Below, piece by piece: positions 15,637 through 25,249 of a stretch of DNA of 64,000 nt (position 1 is its first letter; each line of letters begins with the position of its first letter). Position numbers and translations under genes: made by a program. Under the pieces are notes generated by a model. That model saw nothing but the letters and a program-made list of their open reading frames with translations. It was not told where the DNA came from and did no database searches. This DNA is from an uncultured Glaciecola sp. (GTDB taxonomy: Bacteria > Pseudomonadota > Gammaproteobacteria > Enterobacterales > Alteromonadaceae): the NCBI GenBank assembly GCA_937125395.1, contig CAKZLI010000007.1, positions 1 through 64,000 of the forward strand. Direction: 5' to 3'.

Positions 15637-17907
15637 ATGATACAAATTCGCAAGCGCGACGGAAGCTTAGTCCCACTTGATATTGAAAAGGTGCATGAAG
15701 TCGTTGAGATGATGTGTGAAGGTCTTGACGGAGTGAGTGTGTCCGAAGTTGAGATTAATGCTCAACTACAGTTTACCGATGGAATGACAACTGAACGCAT
15801 CCAAGAGATTATTATTAAGTCTGCCGAAGACCTTATTAGTCTTGAAGAACCGAACTATCAATATGTCGCAAGTCGTGGTCAGTTATATGACGTTCGTAAA
15901 CGCGCATATGGTGATAAGATTCCAACCTTACTTGAGCATGTCCATAACATGATCGATCAAGGTAAGTATGATCCTGATATCTTAAACGAATATACTGTTA
16001 GTGAGTGGAAGCGTTTAGGGCGTTATATCGATCATAACCGAGACAACAACTTCGGTTACGCGGCCTGTGGTCAGCTGTTAGATAAATATCTACTTCGCGA
16101 CCGTACGAAGCATAGAGCGTTCTATGAAACACCTCAGATGATGTATATGCTTATCTCGATGACATTACTGTCTGGTATCAAAGATCCTCGTAAGCGTATG
16201 GACGCTGTGATGACCTTTTACGACGGTGCTTCGACTTTTAAGTTTAGTCTGCCTACTCCAATTATGGCTGGTGTTCGTACGCCTACACGTCAGTTCAGCT
16301 CGTGTGTGCTTATTAAGTGTGGTGACTCACTACCATCTATCAACGCAACTGCAACCGCTATCACCAATTACGTGAGTAAACGTGCTGGTATTGGTATTGA
16401 TGCAAGTGCCATCCGAGCTATCGGTTCAGCCATCCGTGGTGGCGAAATGGAACATACTGGTGTAGTACCGTTCCTGAAATATCATGTTGGTGCTCTTAAG
16501 TCTTGTTCGCAAGGTGGTGTTCGTGGTGGTTCTGGTACTGTGTATTACCCTATGTGGCATTACCAGTTCGAAGATATCGTAGTGCTGAAGAACAACCGTG
16601 GTATTGAAGAAAACCGCGAACGCCGTGTCGATTACGGTATGCAAATCAACGGTGAGTTACTGCGTCGTTACATTAAAAACGAAGACATATACTTCTTTGA
16701 TCCTAAAGACGTACCTGAATTGTATGAAGCGTTCTTTGCTAATCAGGAATTGTTTAAAATCCTGTATGACAATGCCATTGCTGATGCAGAGACAGGACGA
16801 ATTCGCCATAAGAAAATGTCGGCCGTTGAAGCTTTCGACATGATGATGCTGGAACGCACCGAAACTGGTCGTATCTATATTGCGTTCGTCGATCACATGA
16901 ACCGTCACACTCCGTTTGATGCTCAAACTGACCCTATTTATCAGTCGAACCTTTGCTTGGAGATTGCGCTACCAACTCGTGAATTTGAACATCAATTCGA
17001 TGAGAACGGTCGTATTGCATTATGTACTCTGGCCAGCTTCAATATGAGCGAGTTCCTTGACGGTGACTTAGATGAGATGATGCGTTATGGCGACGTATTA
17101 GTAAGTGCTTTGGACGGCTTATTAAGTTATCAAGACTACCCTCAGATCCAAGCTAAATTGGCAACCGATGAGTTCCGTACGCTTGGAATAGGTATTGTTA
17201 ACCTCGCCGACTTCCTAGCTCAACAGGGTCTTAAATACGGCTCATCCAAGACAGCAAACGTCGTAAACGAATGGATGGAGAAGTTTAACTATGCGCTAAC
17301 TTCGGCCTCTGTGCGTCTTGCTGAAGAGAATGGTCCGTGTGAAGCTTGGGAGCGTACTTGTTATAAAGAAGGTGTCTTCCCTTGGGAGAAAGCTAATCCA
17401 CGTGTCGATAATAACATTGTTATTCCATCGCATCTTGATTGGGAACCTCTAAGAGCTCGTGTGCTTAAGTCGGGTATTCGCAACGCAACATTGTCAGCGG
17501 TTGCTCCTACAGAGTCAAGCTCTCAGGTGCTGAATGCAACGAACGGTGTGGAAATGCCTAAAGCGCCAATGTCAATCAAAGCTTCTAAGTCGGGCATGTT
17601 CAAGCAGATCATCCCACATCCGGAGATCATTGACAACTATGAGTTTGCTTCTAAACAGAAAAATCCGCAAAATTATTTGCGAACTATTGCTGTAATTCAG
17701 AAGCATATCGATCAGTCAATCTCGACTAACACGATGTATAATCCGTCATTAACTGGCGACGTTATCACACGTGAACAGCTAATGCGCGACATTCTAACGG
17801 CTTATACTCTTGGAGTTAAGACCTTGTATTACTCGAATGTTATCGACGGAGCTAGTGACGAACTAGAGCCTGAAGAAGAGCCTGAATGCTCGACTTGCGT
17901 AGTTTAA
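15637..17907 (+). CDS. nrdA: Aerobic ribonucleotide reductase, large subunit
   Basis: The 756-aa protein is a class Ia NrdA. It has an N-terminal ATP-cone-like region (IQIRKRDGSLVPLDIEKV), SSCVLIKCGDS with a redox Cys, NLCLEIALPT and CTLASFNMSEF in the active site, the PTESSSQVLNATNG segment, and a C-terminal CSTC pair for re-reduction. It converts ribonucleoside diphosphates to deoxy forms with NrdB. It is followed by a short terminator, nrdB and a glutaredoxin. ATG follows TAGGAGACG. Confidence 0.96.
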   Translation: MIQIRKRDGSLVPLDIEKVHEVVEMMCEGLDGVSVSEVEINAQLQFTDGMTTERIQEIIIKSAEDLISLEEPNYQYVASRGQLYDVRKRAYGDKIPTLLEHVHNMIDQGKYDPDILNEYTVSEWKRLGRYIDHNRDNNFGYAACGQLLDKYLLRDRTKHRAFYETPQMMYMLISMTLLSGIKDPRKRMDAVMTFYDGASTFKFSLPTPIMAGVRTPTRQFSSCVLIKCGDSLPSINATATAITNYVSKRAGIGIDASAIRAIGSAIRGGEMEHTGVVPFLKYHVGALKSCSQGGVRGGSGTVYYPMWHYQFEDIVVLKNNRGIEENRERRVDYGMQINGELLRRYIKNEDIYFFDPKDVPELYEAFFANQELFKILYDNAIADAETGRIRHKKMSAVEAFDMMMLERTETGRIYIAFVDHMNRHTPFDAQTDPIYQSNLCLEIALPTREFEHQFDENGRIALCTLASFNMSEFLDGDLDEMMRYGDVLVSALDGLLSYQDYPQIQAKLATDEFRTLGIGIVNLADFLAQQGLKYGSSKTANVVNEWMEKFNYALTSASVRLAEENGPCEAWERTCYKEGVFPWEKANPRVDNNIVIPSHLDWEPLRARVLKSGIRNATLSAVAPTESSSQVLNATNGVEMPKAPMSIKASKSGMFKQIIPHPEIIDNYEFASKQKNPQNYLRTIAVIQKHIDQSISTNTMYNPSLTGDVITREQLMRDILTAYTLGVKTLYYSNVIDGASDELEPEEEPECSTCVV

Positions 17908-17916
17908 ATTGATGTC

Positions 17917-17934
17917 AAGCCCTTCGGGGCTTTT
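17917..17934 (+). terminator. Short terminator between nrdA and nrdB
   Basis: AAGCCC-TTCG-GGGCTT followed by TT. The short stem may only partly terminate and so set nrdA:nrdB ratios. Confidence 0.65.
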
Positions 17935-17949
17935 AATTGGGAAATATTA

Positions 17950-19077
17950 ATGAGTCTAATCAACAAAGACAACCGTCATCATACCGAGCGATTCTGTTTC
18001 TTCGACGGAGAACCAGGGATTCAACGTTATGACATTGTAAGACATGCTCAAGTTGAGCGCATGAATGGAGTCATGCTATCACAATTCTGGCGTCCAGAAG
18101 AAGTGGATGTAACTAAGGATAAAGGAGACTTTGCTGGCTTAAATGAAGCCGAGAAGCATATCTTCCTCAGTAACCTTAAGCGTCAAATCGTACTGGACAG
18201 CGTACAAGGTCGTGAACCTTTAAATGTGTTCCTGCCTCTGGCTTCAACGCCTGAAATGGAATGTGCTGTTACCGAATGGAGCTTCCAAGAACTGATTCAT
18301 AGCCGTTCATACACACATATTATCCGTGGTGTGTTAAACGATCCTAGTGAAGTGTTCGATCATATTATGGAAATTGAAGAGATTGCTGACTTGGCAACCG
18401 ACATCAGTAAGTATTATGATGACCTAAACCGCTTTAATGTTATGTCACAAGCTATTGACCTTGGTATCGCAGCTAGTGGTGATTACAGCGAATACGAACA
18501 CAAGAAAGCGTTCTGGCGAGCTATGTTTGCCGTTAATGCCTTGGAAGGTGTTCGATTCTATGTATCATTTGCATGTTCGTGGGCGTTCATGGAAATCAAG
18601 AAGAAGATGGAAGGTAATGCGAAGATCATTAAGTTGATTTGTCGTGATGAGAACAACCATCTGAAGCTTACTCAGACAATCCTTACTCGTTTGCTGAAAG
18701 AAGATCCTGACTTCGTGAGAATCGAAGTGGAATGTCGTGAAGAAATGACGCAATTGTTCATGGATGTTGTTGAGCAAGAGAAAGGCTGGGCTGAATACCT
18801 ATTTAAAGACGGTAGTATGCTTGGTCTTAATTACTCAGTGTGTTGTGATTACATCGACTGGATTGCTTCCAAGCGTATGGGTGCTATCGGCCTGACTTAT
18901 TCAGCCAATGTACCAACGAAAAATCCACTGTCATGGACGGATCACTGGATTGCAGGCGACATCAAGCAAACTGCTTTACAAGAGGCCGAGAATGACTCAT
19001 ATCTTCTAGGTGTTGTAAACGGTTCAGCTGAAGAAGCTCGCGAAAACTTAAATGATGAGTTTGGGGTTTTATTTTAA
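17950..19077 (+). CDS. nrdB: Aerobic ribonucleotide reductase, small subunit
   Basis: The 375-aa protein shows the diiron NrdB pattern: ECAVTEWSFQELIHSRSYTHII, LEGVRFYVSFACSWAF, and ICRDENNHLKLTQ with metal-binding Glu and His residues. It ends in DEFGVLF, the C-terminal tail that docks on NrdA. It holds the tyrosyl radical needed by NrdA. It starts 42 bases after nrdA, past a short terminator. Confidence 0.95.
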   Translation: MSLINKDNRHHTERFCFFDGEPGIQRYDIVRHAQVERMNGVMLSQFWRPEEVDVTKDKGDFAGLNEAEKHIFLSNLKRQIVLDSVQGREPLNVFLPLASTPEMECAVTEWSFQELIHSRSYTHIIRGVLNDPSEVFDHIMEIEEIADLATDISKYYDDLNRFNVMSQAIDLGIAASGDYSEYEHKKAFWRAMFAVNALEGVRFYVSFACSWAFMEIKKKMEGNAKIIKLICRDENNHLKLTQTILTRLLKEDPDFVRIEVECREEMTQLFMDVVEQEKGWAEYLFKDGSMLGLNYSVCCDYIDWIASKRMGAIGLTYSANVPTKNPLSWTDHWIAGDIKQTALQEAENDSYLLGVVNGSAEEARENLNDEFGVLF

Positions 19078-19141
19078 GACTCTGATGAGGTATATCCTAA
19101 GTTATTTGTATACCTCATCAACTCACAAACGGATAAACGTA

Positions 19142-19372
19142 ATGATCACAATCTATAGTAAGAAAGGCTGTCCATTCTGCGAAAATGCCATCAAAATCAG
19201 TGAGATACGTGGAGTCGAACATCAAGTGAAAAAGCTTGATGTGGATTACACTGTCGAAGAAATGTTAGCATTAACTGGTGGTAATCACCGTACATTTCCA
19301 TTGATAATCGACGAGGGAATAATCGTTGGTGGCTTCGATGAATATAAGCAACATTTAGTCGGGAGTAAATAA
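19142..19372 (+). CDS. Glutaredoxin
   Basis: The 76-aa protein has the thioredoxin-fold redox site CPFC at residues 10-13 (MITIYSKKGCPFCENA) and the TFPLI cis-Pro loop near residue 53, with GG.DE after it. It most likely re-reduces the RNR just upstream. I chose ATG 19142, as the upstream in-frame codons overlap nrdB. It is coupled to the next gene by TAATG. Confidence 0.88.
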   Translation: MITIYSKKGCPFCENAIKISEIRGVEHQVKKLDVDYTVEEMLALTGGNHRTFPLIIDEGIIVGGFDEYKQHLVGSK

Positions 19373-19755
19373 TGTTACTGAAAATGAGCGATCCGCTTCT
19401 AATTATTATCATGCAGCAACTTCGATCACATATTGATGTTGGTGTCCTAAGAGCAAGTGATATCACGGTAGATCTAACCGACATTGAAGTGTTGGCTATG
19501 TCAGAAAACAAACATGTTACCGTCACTTTTAAGCGTGAGCGCATTGTCGGCGGCAACCGCGTTAATACTACTTGGGAAGACAAGTGTATCCTACATACTT
19601 ATATGGAAATGGGCGAGAGTGGCTACGTAGATAAGTTTGAATTCTACTCGGCTGAAGTTCCTGTTGCCATTAAAGATGAAATTATCGAAGCTGTCCAGCC
19701 TCAAGTTGATGACACATTGAACGTTCCAGTAGAACCTACAATCATCACAGATTAA
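19372..19755 (+). CDS. Hypothetical protein, 127 aa
   Basis: Translationally coupled to glutaredoxin. The N-terminal helix (LLIIIMQQLRSHIDVGVL) is followed by a beta sheet (KHVTVTFKRERIVGGN) and an acidic C-terminus. No family recognised. A strong terminator follows. Confidence 0.6.
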   Translation: MLLKMSDPLLIIIMQQLRSHIDVGVLRASDITVDLTDIEVLAMSENKHVTVTFKRERIVGGNRVNTTWEDKCILHTYMEMGESGYVDKFEFYSAEVPVAIKDEIIEAVQPQVDDTLNVPVEPTIITD

Positions 19756-19761
19756 TACTTT

Positions 19762-19789
19762 AAGACCTGTTCTTCGGAATAGGTCTTTT
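19762..19789 (+). terminator. Terminator of composite module
   Basis: AAGACCTGTTC-TTCG-GAATAGGTCTT (one G-T pair) followed by TT. It is almost identical to the terminator at 45354, including the sequence beyond it. Confidence 0.88.
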
Positions 19790-19816
19790 GATTGACTTCG
19801 ATTTAGGTAAAAATGA
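19788..19816 (+). promoter_or_regulatory. Promoter module before rIIA
   Basis: TTGATT, a 17-base spacer with ACTTCGATTTAGGTAA, then AAATGA. The same arrangement occurs at 45379 and 59025 and on the minus strand at 35421. A perfect TATAAT at 19823-19828 is an alternative -10. The leader to the ATG at 19960 is about 130 bases and holds only a seven-codon TTG frame (19854) after AGGAAATTACC. Confidence 0.5.
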
Positions 19817-19959
19817 TCTCATTATAATCCAATTAGGAAATTACCTTGGAAAATAGAAGATATCATTAAGGCGAATAATAACGTTATTTCTTTTAACCGT
19901 TCGTAAATTAGTAAATAATAGAACCACGTACACAATTATCATATAGAGGAATACCACAT

Positions 19960-22638
19960 ATGGCTATCCAGCGTAAAGAGAATCACCATCTAGATACTAA
20001 TATGAAAGGTCAGGCATTCGGTATGCAATTGACCGCTAAGGCTTTCGAGGCCGTAACTTCAAACCTATATACACGTAAGCCTGAAGCCGTTGCGCGTGAG
20101 AGTATCTGTAATGCTGATGATGCTCATAAAGAACGCGACCGTATGTATGGAACTGTCGTATGTGGTTACAATAATAGCGTATATACGAACCCTAATATCG
20201 GAGCTGTCCGTTCACGCGACCCTAATCGTAAGTGGTATGCCACTAAATCTCAAGGTTATGAGATTCACTTACCTACTGACCTTGAACCTTACTACTCTAT
20301 CCAAGATTTCGGTGTGGGACTAACTGTCGATCAGGTACTGGGTAAGGTTCAAACGGATGATGTTGGTAACGTTATTCGCGACGAGGATGGTCATCCTGTC
20401 CGCTCTGATGGTATCTACACAACGTTATTCGGTTCGTCTAAAGAAACAAGCAACGACCAAATCGGCGCATATGGTTTAGGATGTAAATCGCCGTTCTCTA
20501 TTAGTGATACGTTCTCTCTAGTGATTCGCAAGAATGGTGAACAACATACGTTCATTATGTATCTGGATAACGATAGAATGCCCGGAGTTACTTGGATTAC
20601 CAAGGATGACAACGGCGAGCCTGATCCTATTGCAACTACAGAAAAGAATGGTGTGTACGTTGAGGTTCCAGTTCAGCCGTCTGATTACTATGAATTAAAT
20701 CATGGTGTGCGTAAGACTCTATTTACGTTCGACTCGGATTTCACCATCGTAAACAGTACTGAAACTATCGATAAAATGTCGCGTAAGTTTCCATTAGGTC
20801 AGACATACATCCAGATGCAACAAGGCACTAGACATAGTCCTGTTCATTACGCTGTGTCGGGTGGCGTTGCGTATCCAATTGACACTGACCAAGTCAGTGA
20901 TGATATTCGCGAGAAGCTTAAGCTGATTCGATTTAATACGTACACTATATTCGGTTTAGGCGAGCTCAACGTACCACCATCTCGTGAAACACTTACTTAC
21001 GACCGCTTTACTAAAGAGTCCCTCGATTACCGTCTGGGTCAGTTAGGTGAAGGTTACAAAGAGTATTGTCGTGATGCTATTATCGATGACATCAAGAAGT
21101 TCCTAGCGACACAGAGTAAAATCTCAGTATATACACTATGGAAGGCTCGATCGGTTATTAAAGAGAACTGGGCTGATAACCTTGTTGGTGACTGGGATAA
21201 ACTTCTATATTCGTCAGGCGTATTCGATAACGATCGAGACCGAAAGTTGCATGAATACATTGGTAAGAACAATAGAAATGGTCGTAAGTCAAGTCGCGAT
21301 AAAGTGGAATTTCCATCTATTAAAGTTATGGTTCCTACCACACGCATGGATGAAAATCTGGAAGAGATTATTGTCGAAGAAGAACGTGAAATGTGTCTGT
21401 TTGTTGACCAGTCGTACTCATATAGCACTTGGGACAAGTCAATCACCAAGAATGCGGATGGTTATGTTCCCAAGTTCAGTAAGGCTCATAACGGTATCGT
21501 AATTGTATACTCTGAGCGCCGAACTCGCTTCCTTCCAGCGTTCATGGCACTTGCCAAGAAACACTCTGCTGGCAGACTGTTTACTGTTAAGCCGTCACAA
21601 CACAACAAAAACTCAATCGAAGAGAACATGGCTCTGTTAAAAGAGCGCTATGACTGGGTGAAAGAAGTAGTTCATATCGATGACATCGAAGTCGACACTA
21701 CAACCGTAACTCAAGCAGCCGCGTCGGGATTCAGTGCGTATTGTGGTGGCGGCAGTGCAAGTCCAAGAAGTTGGTCTAAACTTGTCGCCTTGGAGATCAA
21801 TGAGGTCATCAATGATGATAGCAAACTTATTGTTCGCATCCCAACTACAGGTTTCCGCCCAGATACCATGACAATGTCTGAGCTTAATAAACTACGTGAC
21901 ATCGCACATAGCTGGAACTGGGATTCAGACAACGAACAGAAAATTAGCCTGTGGGCTGTCCGTAAAAAGGCTGTCAAGGTTGCTGATGCTAATCCGGATA
22001 AGTTTATCGAAGTTGCCGACTTCCTTAAAATGGTTATAGACCAAAAATCTGAAGATCCTATGTTCCCGAAATACTTAGAGCGTCAGGCGTTTAAGGAGAT
22101 TTATAAAAATTATCGTGAAGAGATCTACGTGCATCAGGTAGGTCGTCATATGATGGAAGGCGAGCTGTTCGGTAATGTTACTAAGATGTTCAGTTGTGAT
22201 CTGGATTCAGATGACTTCCATGGCGATTTCTTTAAACGTTATAAGAACATTAATAGCAACAATTACGAAAATGTAATGTTGGCTCTCAAATTCGTTACAG
22301 AGGAAGGTGAACCACTAGTCGATACACCTCGCCTGAGAACAATCAAAGCCTACTGGGATAACTTCGCTAAACAGATTAGAACGTTATACCCTAATGCTCT
22401 AGAGTATATTGGTGGTTATCACAGATGGCAATACGCGAATGCAGATGTAGTATCCATGACACTTCATCGCATCGAAGTCGACAATGTATTCCAAGCCGCT
22501 GGTATTCAAGTTGGTGAAACAGTTAAAGCCAACCAACCTAAGCAACGCGCTCGTTCTGGTACTAGAAACAAATACAAAGGTCACAACTATAAAATCCAGC
22601 GCGGATATAATCATTTACAGAAAGATGAATTTGAATAA
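19960..22638 (+). CDS. rIIA: RIIA-like protein with GHKL ATPase domain
   Basis: The 892-aa protein has the GHKL ATP-binding motifs: N-box ARESICNADDAHKE (about residues 47-60), IQDFGVGL (G1) and GAYGLGCKSPFSIS (G2), as in T4 RIIA. It is longer than T4 RIIA (about 725 aa). RIIA and RIIB act together at the membrane in T4 and overcome exclusion by prophage lambda Rex; the general role is unclear. rIIB follows 47 bp later, as in T4. ATG follows AGAGGA. Confidence 0.85.
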   Translation: MAIQRKENHHLDTNMKGQAFGMQLTAKAFEAVTSNLYTRKPEAVARESICNADDAHKERDRMYGTVVCGYNNSVYTNPNIGAVRSRDPNRKWYATKSQGYEIHLPTDLEPYYSIQDFGVGLTVDQVLGKVQTDDVGNVIRDEDGHPVRSDGIYTTLFGSSKETSNDQIGAYGLGCKSPFSISDTFSLVIRKNGEQHTFIMYLDNDRMPGVTWITKDDNGEPDPIATTEKNGVYVEVPVQPSDYYELNHGVRKTLFTFDSDFTIVNSTETIDKMSRKFPLGQTYIQMQQGTRHSPVHYAVSGGVAYPIDTDQVSDDIREKLKLIRFNTYTIFGLGELNVPPSRETLTYDRFTKESLDYRLGQLGEGYKEYCRDAIIDDIKKFLATQSKISVYTLWKARSVIKENWADNLVGDWDKLLYSSGVFDNDRDRKLHEYIGKNNRNGRKSSRDKVEFPSIKVMVPTTRMDENLEEIIVEEEREMCLFVDQSYSYSTWDKSITKNADGYVPKFSKAHNGIVIVYSERRTRFLPAFMALAKKHSAGRLFTVKPSQHNKNSIEENMALLKERYDWVKEVVHIDDIEVDTTTVTQAAASGFSAYCGGGSASPRSWSKLVALEINEVINDDSKLIVRIPTTGFRPDTMTMSELNKLRDIAHSWNWDSDNEQKISLWAVRKKAVKVADANPDKFIEVADFLKMVIDQKSEDPMFPKYLERQAFKEIYKNYREEIYVHQVGRHMMEGELFGNVTKMFSCDLDSDDFHGDFFKRYKNINSNNYENVMLALKFVTEEGEPLVDTPRLRTIKAYWDNFAKQIRTLYPNALEYIGGYHRWQYANADVVSMTLHRIEVDNVFQAAGIQVGETVKANQPKQRARSGTRNKYKGHNYKIQRGYNHLQKDEFE

Positions 22639-22685
22639 TAATGTTGGTACTGGCATGTTGTCAGTCCCTCACTTGGAGAATTATA

Positions 22686-24335
22686 ATGAGTAAGTACGTA
22701 GACGTCTATAAGATTAAAAATGGTCTAAGTGGCGTGACACAAAAATCAGTTGTGGAATTAGCTAAAATCTACGAAGTTAGTGAATCTAGTATTCGTAATT
22801 GGATTAAGAAAGGCGAGTCAGAATGCGCCGCGACTCCAGTGGAAGATATCGTTGAAGTTAAGCCTGAAGCGGTTGAAGGTGTATCTGGTTTAAGTGTTGA
22901 TGTAATCGAAGAGATCCAAAAAGATTTCAACGATAACAAGCTAAATAAGACCTCTCTGGCTAAGAAGTATGAAATTAGTCCATATAAGGTAACTCGCGCT
23001 CTTGAATATACACTTGCATCACACGCTAATGATGTGGTGAGTGTTAGTAGCGGAACTGTTGGTTGGGACACAGCCTCTATTGGTACAGTTGTTGTGTACG
23101 ATAAAGAGAACATGGCTGTCGTGTCTCGTGAGGCATTACCTTCGGGTGGTTTTGCTTTGGAGCTGGTTCCGGCTGAGGCTGATGTTTACAACAAAACTCA
23201 ATTCACATCAGGTCTCAATTCTGATAATGCGGAAGATCTACTGGAATATGTCACGGTTGCTCATGACGAACAGGTTGAAGTTGTTGGTATCAGCATTGAC
23301 CTCATTAACAGTTATGACGCAGCATGTCGTATTATCGAAGCAGCAGAACCAATGTCGTTCAAAACTAAGACCGATGAGCAATATACTACCTCACCAACAA
23401 CCGATATCAAGGTCGCTAAAAAGCAGCTTGATGAAGATGGTTTGATTGAAACGGAAGAAGATCTTGTTGTGTTCTATGACATCAATCATAATACTGTCGA
23501 CGGTTATACTAATAGTATTATGAAGGAAGAAGCACAAACGGACGAGCATATCGATAACTCCGTTAGTGCCGAAGCTCCAAAAGGTCTGATGATTACACCT
23601 AACCAGATCACTATGGTTAAGAACGGTCGACCTCTAACTATCTCGCGTGGACATCTTCGCTTCAACGACTGTATCGCAGCAGCAACTGAACAACGTTGGG
23701 ATGACCTAATCGAGTTTATTGACTTGCCAGCGGTTGTGGACAAATACTCGAACGGTGACTTTAAAATCGAAGGTGGTGTGGTTACATTCGAAGGATTCCG
23801 CGTTGAGCATTCGGGCTTCTGTAAACGTGTTGTTGATATGTTGCTTCAGGGTAAAATGGACGAAGTTGAAAGTGCTGGTAAGTTCATTATCAAACTTATG
23901 GAAAACCCGTCTAATGATATTGTTAGACGTGTATTCGACTTCCTTAAGTTCGCCGAAATTAAGTTCGCTGAAGATGGCGACCTGTTAGTGTTTAAGAACG
24001 TTCGTTCGGATTACAAGGACTGTCACAGCGGTCAAGTACCTAACACTCCGGGAACTGTTGTTGCAATGCGACGTAACCGTGTAAATGAGGATGACAACCA
24101 GACTTGTTCATACGGTCTACATGTTTGTTCGTTGTCATACCTACCGAACTACGCCAAACAACATAATAGCCGAACGGTTATTTGTAAGCTGAATCCAGCC
24201 GACATTGTATCTATTCCTACAGATTACAAAGACGCCAAGATTCGCTGTTGTCGCTACGAAGTACTTAAAGATGTTAGTGTTGAATATCGCCAAAACAAGA
24301 TCGTATATGATGCGGTTGGTAAGTTCTCAATGTAA
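22686..24335 (+). CDS. rIIB: RIIB-like protein
   Basis: The 549-aa protein has N-terminal helix-turn-helix-like segments (VVELAKIYEVSESSIRNWIKKG and LAKKYEISPYKVTRAL). Its C-terminal third is typical of RIIB: LLVFKNVRSDYKDCHSG, ..NQTCSYGLHVCSLSYLPNYA, and VSIPTDYKDAKIRCCRYEVL. The middle is acidic and poorly conserved in appearance. I start it at ATG 22686, behind TTGGAGAATTATA. It pairs with the upstream RIIA. Confidence 0.85.
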   Translation: MSKYVDVYKIKNGLSGVTQKSVVELAKIYEVSESSIRNWIKKGESECAATPVEDIVEVKPEAVEGVSGLSVDVIEEIQKDFNDNKLNKTSLAKKYEISPYKVTRALEYTLASHANDVVSVSSGTVGWDTASIGTVVVYDKENMAVVSREALPSGGFALELVPAEADVYNKTQFTSGLNSDNAEDLLEYVTVAHDEQVEVVGISIDLINSYDAACRIIEAAEPMSFKTKTDEQYTTSPTTDIKVAKKQLDEDGLIETEEDLVVFYDINHNTVDGYTNSIMKEEAQTDEHIDNSVSAEAPKGLMITPNQITMVKNGRPLTISRGHLRFNDCIAAATEQRWDDLIEFIDLPAVVDKYSNGDFKIEGGVVTFEGFRVEHSGFCKRVVDMLLQGKMDEVESAGKFIIKLMENPSNDIVRRVFDFLKFAEIKFAEDGDLLVFKNVRSDYKDCHSGQVPNTPGTVVAMRRNRVNEDDNQTCSYGLHVCSLSYLPNYAKQHNSRTVICKLNPADIVSIPTDYKDAKIRCCRYEVLKDVSVEYRQNKIVYDAVGKFSM

Positions 24336-24347
24336 CACCTAAGTTCA

Positions 24348-24373
24348 GGCCTATCCTTCGGGGTAGGTCTTTT
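24348..24373 (+). terminator. Terminator after rIIB
   Basis: GGCCTATCC-TTCG-GGGTAGGTC (two wobble pairs) followed by TTTT. Confidence 0.8.
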
Positions 24374-24439
24374 GAATGGACGGCGTTTATCTTTCACGAC
24401 TAAGTACATTTCATACAAATAATCAAAGGAAGCACTATC

Positions 24440-25039
24440 ATGAAATTCGGACCTATGTCTTTATCGCGTTTAGACCGTGACGTACCTAGCCACAACGCTG
24501 TAGTATTCGCAACCAACGCAGGTTGGGCAGCAACAAATAAGCAAATGCACAATGACACGGAAGTGTTAGTGGAGAATAAAGGCCTCTTAAACCGACTCAC
24601 TAAAGCCGGATATGATAAGTATGGGCGTAGTGTGGAACTCAATCCATTCCCTTGCCTTGTCCGCAGTAACGAGCATTTCTTAGATCCAGAACATGTATGT
24701 GAGCAAGAAGAAATAGTCGAAGATGAACCATCAAACGACTATACAATTGCAGTTCAATCTCATTACCAACCAGTTACAGAATACACGGGGGAAGTTGTCG
24801 TTGAAACCAAGACCGAAGAAGTACAAGTCGAGCAAACTACTCCGGAAGAAACCGTTGTGGAAGAAACCAAGACCGAAGAAGTTAAAGCGGAAGAGACCTC
24901 AACTGAAGTAGTTAAGTACACTAAATCACAGTTGAAGAAGATGAACCCTACAGACATCTTAGTTGTTGCCGCTAATTACGACATTAAAGAAACAGCTAAG
25001 TCTAAGGTTATCCCATTAATCCTTAAAGCGCAAGGCTAA
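24440..25039 (+). CDS. Hypothetical protein with acidic repeats and SAP/HeH-like C-terminus
   Basis: The 199-aa protein has an ordered N-terminal domain (to about residue 80), then a low-complexity acidic linker with two ETKTEEV units encoded by near-identical DNA at 24804 and 24864. The last 40 residues (YTKSQLKKMNPTDILVVAAN to KVIPLILKAQ) resemble a SAP/HeH DNA-binding helix-extended-loop-helix. Role unknown. Confidence 0.6.
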   Translation: MKFGPMSLSRLDRDVPSHNAVVFATNAGWAATNKQMHNDTEVLVENKGLLNRLTKAGYDKYGRSVELNPFPCLVRSNEHFLDPEHVCEQEEIVEDEPSNDYTIAVQSHYQPVTEYTGEVVVETKTEEVQVEQTTPEETVVEETKTEEVKAEETSTEVVKYTKSQLKKMNPTDILVVAANYDIKETAKSKVIPLILKAQG

Positions 25040-25043
25040 TCAT

Positions 25044-25205
25044 ATGAAAACATTTTTAGATTATCTAGTTTATATTGGGGAGAGTGATGCGGCTGGTTCG
25101 ACCACTGCGTCATCGGCTGGTAACACATCGGTATATATGGACAAGAAGAAAAAGAAAGGTGACAAGGAAGTATCTGATATTAAGAAGCAACCTAAACCTG
25201 AATAA
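25044..25205 (+). CDS. Small hypothetical protein, 53 aa
   Basis: ATG 25044 lies five bases after the previous stop. The product starts MKTFLDYLVYIGESDAAG and ends in a Lys-rich, polar tail (DKKKKKGDKEVSDIKKQ). The N-terminus resembles the short propeptide-like starts seen on some T4 head proteins, but that is speculative. It ends at a bidirectional terminator. Confidence 0.5.
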   Translation: MKTFLDYLVYIGESDAAGSTTASSAGNTSVYMDKKKKKGDKEVSDIKKQPKPE

Positions 25206-25211
25206 TCAATC

Positions 25212-25244
25212 AAAAGACCCTTAGCTTCGGCCAAGGGTCTTTTT
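25212..25244. terminator. Bidirectional terminator
   Basis: AAAAGACCCTT pairs with AAGGGTCTTTT between the convergent small gene (+) and nrdG (-). Confidence 0.88.
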
Positions 25245-25249
25245 AATGA

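Noticed and set aside
24804..24883. Tandem DNA repeat as a possible CRISPR-like or regulatory array
   Set aside because: The two units encode ETKTEEV in frame and are part of an acidic protein linker; there are no regular spacers. No CRISPR array is visible anywhere in the window.
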